Below the pieces are notes generated by a model. That model saw only the letters and a list, made by a program, of their open reading frames with translations. It searched no databases and had not been told where the DNA came from. Of a DNA stretch of 64,000 nt, positions 61,001 to 64,000 are shown one piece after another. The stretch is from Burkholderia contaminans (GTDB lineage Bacteria > Pseudomonadota > Gammaproteobacteria > Burkholderiales > Burkholderiaceae): assembly GCF_029633825.1 (NCBI RefSeq), contig NZ_CP090642.1:744001-808000 (forward strand). Reading direction: 5' to 3'. A program made the position numbers and the translations under genes. Position 1 is the stretch's first letter. The number at the start of each line of letters is the position of its first letter.

Positions 61001-64000
61001 CAGCGGGCTGCTGCCGGAGAGGCTGCCGCCCGCGCCGATCGCGAGCGTGCCGCTGTTGATCGTCGTCGCGCCGGTATACGTGTTGCTGCCCGTCAGCGTT
61101 TCGGTGCCGGTGCCTGACAGCGTCAACCCACCCGTGCCCGCGACGGTGCCGCCGTACGTGCCGTTACCGGAGCCACCCAGCGTCAGCGTGTTGCTGCCCA
61201 GATTCACGGTCGAACCCGACACGCCCGACACTGCGCCCGTGGTCTGTGGCGTCGTCGCGGCGCTCAGGTCCAGCGTGGCGCCCGTACCGGAAAGATCGAC
61301 CGCACTGCCCGCCGACAGGCTGCCGCCCGCGCCGACCGCGAGCGTGCTGCCGTTGCCGATCGTCGTGCTGCCCGTGTACGAGCTGGCCCCCGTGAGCGTC
61401 GTCGTCGACGGACCGTTCACCGCGAGGTTGCCGCTGCCGCCGATCGCGCCGCCCAGGCCCAGATTGTTCGCACCGCCAACCGTCAGCGTCGACCCCGCGC
61501 CGAGATTGATCGCGTTGGTGAGCGTCGTGCCGGCCGCGCTGGTGCCGAGCGCGCCGCCCGCGCCGCTGGTGTTCAACGCACCGGTGCCGAGCGCCGAGCC
61601 GTTGCCGGCGAGCAGCGTGCCGCCGCCGGTGAGGTTCGTGCCGCCCGTGTACGTGTTCGTCCCGTTCAGCGTTTCGGTACCGGTGCCCGCCAGCGTCAGG
61701 CTGCCGCCCGTGCCGGCGATCGTGCCGCCGTATGTGCCGCTGCCGGAACCGCCGAGCGTCAGCGCATTGCCGCCGAGGTTCACGGTCGAGCCCGACACGC
61801 CCGACAACGCACCAGTCGACTGCGGCGTCGTGGCGGCGCTCAGATCGAGCGTCGCCCCAGCGCCGGCCAGATCGACCGCGCTGCCGCCCGACAGGCTGCC
61901 GCCCGCACCGACCGCGAGCGTGCTGCCGTTGCCGATCGTCGTGCTGCCGGTGTACGAGCTGGCACCCGTGAGCGTCGTCGTCGACGGACCGCTCACCGCC
62001 AGATTACCGCTGCCCGAGATCCCTCCACCGAGGCCCAGATTGTTCGCACCGCCAACCGTCAGCGTCGAACCCGCACCGAGATTCACCGCGTTGCCCAGCG
62101 TCGTGCCGGCCACGCTGGTGCCGAGTGTGCCGCCTGCGCCGCTGGTGTTCAACGCTCCGGAGCCGAACGCCGAGCCGTTGCCGGCGATCAGCGTGCCGCC
62201 GCCCGTCAGGCTCGTACCGCCCGTGTACGTGTTCGTCCCGTTCAGCGTTTCGGTGCCCGTGCCCGCCAGCGTCAGGCTGCCGCCCGTGCCGGCGATCGTG
62301 CCGTCGTACGTGCCGCTACCCGTGCCGCCGAGCGTCAGGTTGTTGCCGCCGAGATTCACCGTCGAACCGGCGACGCCCGACAGCGTGCCCGTCGTCTGCG
62401 GCGTGGTCGCGCCGCTCAGGTCGAAGGTTGCGCCCGCACCCGTCAGGCTCACCGGCGTCGTCCCCGACAGGCTGCCGCCCGCGCCGATCGCCAGCGTGCC
62501 GCTGTTGATCGTCGTCGCCCCCGTGTAGGAATTCGCGCCCGTCAGCGTTTCGGTGCCCGTGCCGTTCATCGTCACGCCGCCGGTGCCGGCGATGTTGCCC
62601 GCATAGGTGCCGCTGCTCGTGCCGCCGAGCGTCAGGTTGTTGTTGCCCAGGTTCACCGTCGAGCCGGCCACCCCCGAGATCGTGCCGGTCGATTGCGGCG
62701 ACGACGCACCGCTCAGGTCGAGCGTCGCGCCGGACGCGGTCAGGCTGACCGGGCTGCTCGACGACAGGCTGCCGTTGCCGCTGATCGCCAGCGTGCCGCT
62801 GTTGATCGTCGTCGCGCCGGTATACGTGTTGGTGCCCGTCAGCGTTTCGGTGCCGGTGCCCGACAGCGTCAACCCGCCCGTGCCGCCGATCACGCCGCCG
62901 TACGTGCCGCTGCCTGCGCCGCCGAGCGTGAGCGTATTGCCGCCGAGGTTGACGTTCGTGCCCGCGCCGCCGGACAGCGCGCCCGTCGTCTGTGCGGAGG
63001 TGGCCCCGCTCAGGTCGAGCGTGGCGCCGGTGCCGGCGAGGTCGATCGCGCTGCCGCCCGACAGGCTGCCGCCCGCGCCGACCGCCAGCGTGCTGCCGTT
63101 GCCGATCGTCGTGCTGCCGGTGTACGAGCTGGCCCCCGTGAGCGTCGTCGTCGACGGGCCGCTCACCGCGAGGTTGCCGCCACCCGAGATCCCGCCGCCG
63201 AGGCCCAGATTGTTCGTGCCGCCCACCGTCAGCGTCGAACCCGCGCCGAGATTCACCGCGTTGCCGAGCGTCGTGCCGGGCGTGCTCGCGGCCAGCGTGC
63301 CGCCTGCGCCGCTCGTGTTCAACGTGCCGGTGCCGAGCGCCGAGCCGCTGCCCGCGATCAACGTGCCGCCGCCGCTCAGGGTCGTGCCGCCCGTGTACGT
63401 GTTGTTGCCCGTCAGCGTTTCGGTACCGGTGCCCGACAACGTGAGGCTGCCGCCCGCGCCGGCGATCGTGCCGCCGTACGTGCCGTTGCCGGTGCCGCCG
63501 AGCGTCAGGTTGTTGCCGCCGAGGTTCACCGTCGAACCGGCCACGCCCGACAGCGTGCCGGTCGTCTGTGGCGTGGTCGCGCCGCTGACGTCGAAGGTGG
63601 CGCCCGCACCGGCCAGATTCACCGGGCTGCTGGCGGACAGGCTGCCGCCTGCGCCGATCGCGAGCGTGCCGCTGTTGATCGTCGTCGCGCCGGTATACGT
63701 GTTGTTGCCCGTCAGCGTTTCGGTGCCGGTACCCGACAGCGTCAGGCCGCCCGTGCCGCCGACCGTTCCGCCGAACGTGCCGTTGCCCGACCCGCCGAGC
63801 GTCAGCGTATTGCCGCCGAGGTTCACCGCCGAGCCCGCCGCGCCCGACAGCGTGCCGGTCGACTGCGGCGACGTGGCCGCGCTGACGTCCAGCGTCGAGC
63901 CCGCGCCGGCCAGATTGATTGCGCTGCCGCCCGACAGGCTGCCGCCCGCGCCGACCGCCAGCGTGCTGCCGCCGCCGATCGTCGTGTTGCCGGTGTACGA
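58004..64000 (-). CDS. Giant autotransporter adhesin with PATR repeats, C-terminal part (runs off window)
   Basis: At least 1,990 codons with the frame open to the window edge. The passenger is made of repeats of the autotransporter-associated beta-strand type, with the pattern GxGTETLTGxNTYTG(A/G)T and SSTVNLGGNxLTLGG, poly-Gly/Thr/Ser rich. It ends in a pectate-lyase-like C-terminal cap (QPGKLYTIVNAGAGVQGQFS) and a full autotransporter beta-barrel of about 270 residues (WGRLYGSHSRFDGDG to GNLLWKF, with the terminal Phe). It is a type V secreted surface protein, likely an adhesin. Signal peptide and N-terminus lie outside the window. Confidence 0.93.
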   Translation of the reverse strand, partial: SYTGNTTIGGGSTLAVGAGGSLSGGSAINLAGAGSTLDVSAATSPQSTGTLSGAAGSAVNLGGNTLTLGGSGNGTFGGTVGGTGGLTLSGTGTETLTGNNTYTGATTINSGTLAIGAGGSLSASSPVNLAGAGATFDVSGATTPQTTGTLSGVAGSTVNLGGNNLTLGGTGNGTYGGTIAGAGGSLTLSGTGTETLTGNNTYTGGTTLSGGGTLIAGSGSALGTGTLNTSGAGGTLAASTPGTTLGNAVNLGAGSTLTVGGTNNLGLGGGISGGGNLAVSGPSTTTLTGASSYTGSTTIGNGSTLAVGAGGSLSGGSAIDLAGTGATLDLSGATSAQTTGALSGGAGTNVNLGGNTLTLGGAGSGTYGGVIGGTGGLTLSGTGTETLTGTNTYTGATTINSGTLAISGNGSLSSSSPVSLTASGATLDLSGASSPQSTGTISGVAGSTVNLGNNNLTLGGTSSGTYAGNIAGTGGVTMNGTGTETLTGANSYTGATTINSGTLAIGAGGSLSGTTPVSLTGAGATFDLSGATTPQTTGTLSGVAGSTVNLGGNNLTLGGTGSGTYDGTIAGTGGSLTLAGTGTETLNGTNTYTGGTSLTGGGTLIAGNGSAFGSGALNTSGAGGTLGTSVAGTTLGNAVNLGAGSTLTVGGANNLGLGGGISGSGNLAVSGPSTTTLTGASSYTGSTTIGNGSTLAVGAGGSLSGGSAVDLAGAGATLDLSAATTPQSTGALSGVSGSTVNLGGNALTLGGSGSGTYGGTIAGTGGSLTLAGTGTETLNGTNTYTGGTNLTGGGTLLAGNGSALGTGALNTSGAGGALGTSAAGTTLTNAINLGAGSTLTVGGANNLGLGGAIGGSGNLAVNGPSTTTLTGASSYTGSTTIGNGSTLAVGAGGSLSAGSAVDLSGTGATLDLSAATTPQTTGAVSGVSGSTVNLGSNTLTLGGSGNGTYGGTVAGTGGLTLSGTGTETLTGSNTYTGATTINSGTLAIGAGGSLSGSSPLNLAGAGATFDVSGATTPQTTTGLSGVAGSTVNLGGNNLTLGGAGSGTYGGTIAGTGGSLTLGGTGTETLTGSNTYSGGTNLTGGGTLVAGSNTALGTGALNTGGAGGTLAAGTPGTTLANAVNLGTGSTLTVSGPNSLGLTGAISGNGNLSVTGPATTTLSGANTYTGGTSVTGGGTLVAGTPTALGSGTLSVGGNGGTLGTSVAGTTLGNAVTLGTGSTLTVGGANNLGLSGPISGGGNLAVSGPSTTTLSGASSYTGGTTIGNGSTLAVGGNGGLSAGSALTLAGNGATLDVSAARTPQTASALSGAAGSTVNLGGNTLTVAGPTGGSFGGMIAGTGGFAVQGGGTQTLTGANTYTGNTTIGSGSTLALAGSGSLASTSPVMLAGSGATLNLAAASAPQSIGTLSGTTGSNVNLGSTPLTVNTAGTSSFAGTLAGTGPLTLAGTGAQVLSGTNTLSGPTNVTGGTLAVTGSLASSPVTVGSGATVTGTGTIGGLVVSGGGTASVLQLGQPLKVAGNATFQPGSTLQVGATPQQSGGLDVTGSATLNGGAVQVVAATGQYQPGKLYTIVNAGAGVQGQFSAVNSTYAFLTPTLTYNPAQVLMSLTPNGTPFSSVATTPDGQAVAGAVGTLGAGNPLFDTVLTSDSTTANRAFTQLAGDLYPSTRSVLLSDSRYVRDAVLDRARLGSQPGGALCGCEAPVSADDHAAALDRRMAAENGCTPAKSFKPAVWGRLYGSHSRFDGDGVASIDRNLYGFIVGTDAEVSSHWRVGIAGGASRSQLNTDQNESAKVNGETIALYASGRYDAWNVRGGVAQSWYRVHGERNPSFGGFSDHDTASYDANATQVFTELGYSTAIRNVQLEPFVGLAFASLHTGGFKENGGAAALQGDSDTTGLGFSTLGLRASTDVAVTTKGKVTTFGTIGWRHAFGNTQPASALSFASGGAPFSVVGVPIARDAAVLEVGVDAAVTKNLSLGLSYSGQLGGHISDHALYGNLLWKF
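60200..64000. repeat. Long imperfect tandem repeats in the autotransporter passenger
   Basis: Near-identical blocks recur at about 60230, 61375, 61951, 63117 and 63993 (GTGTACGAGCTGGC with GTGAGCGTCGTCGTCGACGG after). Spacing is 576, about 1150 and 876 bases, so several shorter units form a larger one. The DNA identity is high enough for recombination to change passenger length. Confidence 0.8.

Noticed and set aside
59307..62528. Very long plus-strand frames rich in Pro and Val opposite the autotransporter
   Set aside because: They mirror the Gly/Thr repeats of the minus-strand gene, have no start signals or domains, and exist only because of the repeat composition.
60200..64000. Regularly spaced repeats that could suggest a CRISPR array
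   Set aside because: Units are long, vary in length, lie in an open coding frame and encode PATR repeats; no short unique spacers or cas genes.

Overview
The window is high-GC DNA with strong G/C third-position bias. Its gene families (Pel exopolysaccharide, TonB/ExbBD, cystine-type ABC transport, MocR and LysR regulators, a PATR-repeat autotransporter, paired Ohr proteins) fit a betaproteobacterium, most likely Burkholderia. Genus is inferred from composition and gene content only. No rRNA, tRNA or CRISPR array was recognised.

Region 1 (1-19151, plus strand) looks like an organosulfur salvage and uptake cluster. It holds the end of a dipeptide-type ABC importer (permease end plus a double ATPase), an alpha/beta hydrolase, two GNAT acetyltransferases, a 14-TM MFS pump, a cystine-type binding protein, a TonB-dependent receptor, four flavin monooxygenases of the luciferase-like family (two of the NtaA/CmoJ type), a fused permease-ATPase, and a dedicated TonB-ExbB-ExbD-ExbD energiser. 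The gene set matches the B. subtilis ytm/cmo S-alkyl-cysteine pathway (N-acetylate, then oxidatively cleave the C-S bond) rebuilt for an outer membrane. The substrate is inferred. An IS remnant (19136-19407) closes the region.

Region 2 (19611-37712) is built around cyclic-di-GMP and Pel. A membrane GGEEF diguanylate cyclase with a small upstream gene (minus strand) lies next to a full pelABCDEFG operon (plus strand), with an extra stand-alone GH114-type glycosidase as eighth gene. PelD keeps the RxxD c-di-GMP site. The hydrolase domain of PelA has lost its catalytic glutamate motif, while the stand-alone enzyme keeps it.

Region 3 (37674-46583) is a chemosensory and sigma-54 locus. It has two chemoreceptors, CheW, a receptor fragment, an NtrC-type response regulator with GAFTGA, a histidine kinase with an internal in-frame deletion, and two small unknown protein families, each present twice in the window. 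Four TGGCA-N6-TTGC promoter modules with dyad sequences were found in the window. Two decayed partial copies of the locus lie at 21144-22800 and 37674-38503. One of them drives, or once drove, the diguanylate cyclase gene beside pel. This is the most unusual system here.

Region 4 (46584-57383) starts with a gene-poor stretch. It continues with a periplasmic PEBP protein, an MBL hydrolase, a cupin, a CMD/AhpD protein, two Ohr peroxidases around a bestrophin-like channel, a MocR regulator divergent from an NmrA-like reductase, and a LysR regulator. Region 5 (57384-64000) holds a small Ala/Gly-rich protein and the C-terminal part of a giant PATR-repeat autotransporter that runs off the window.
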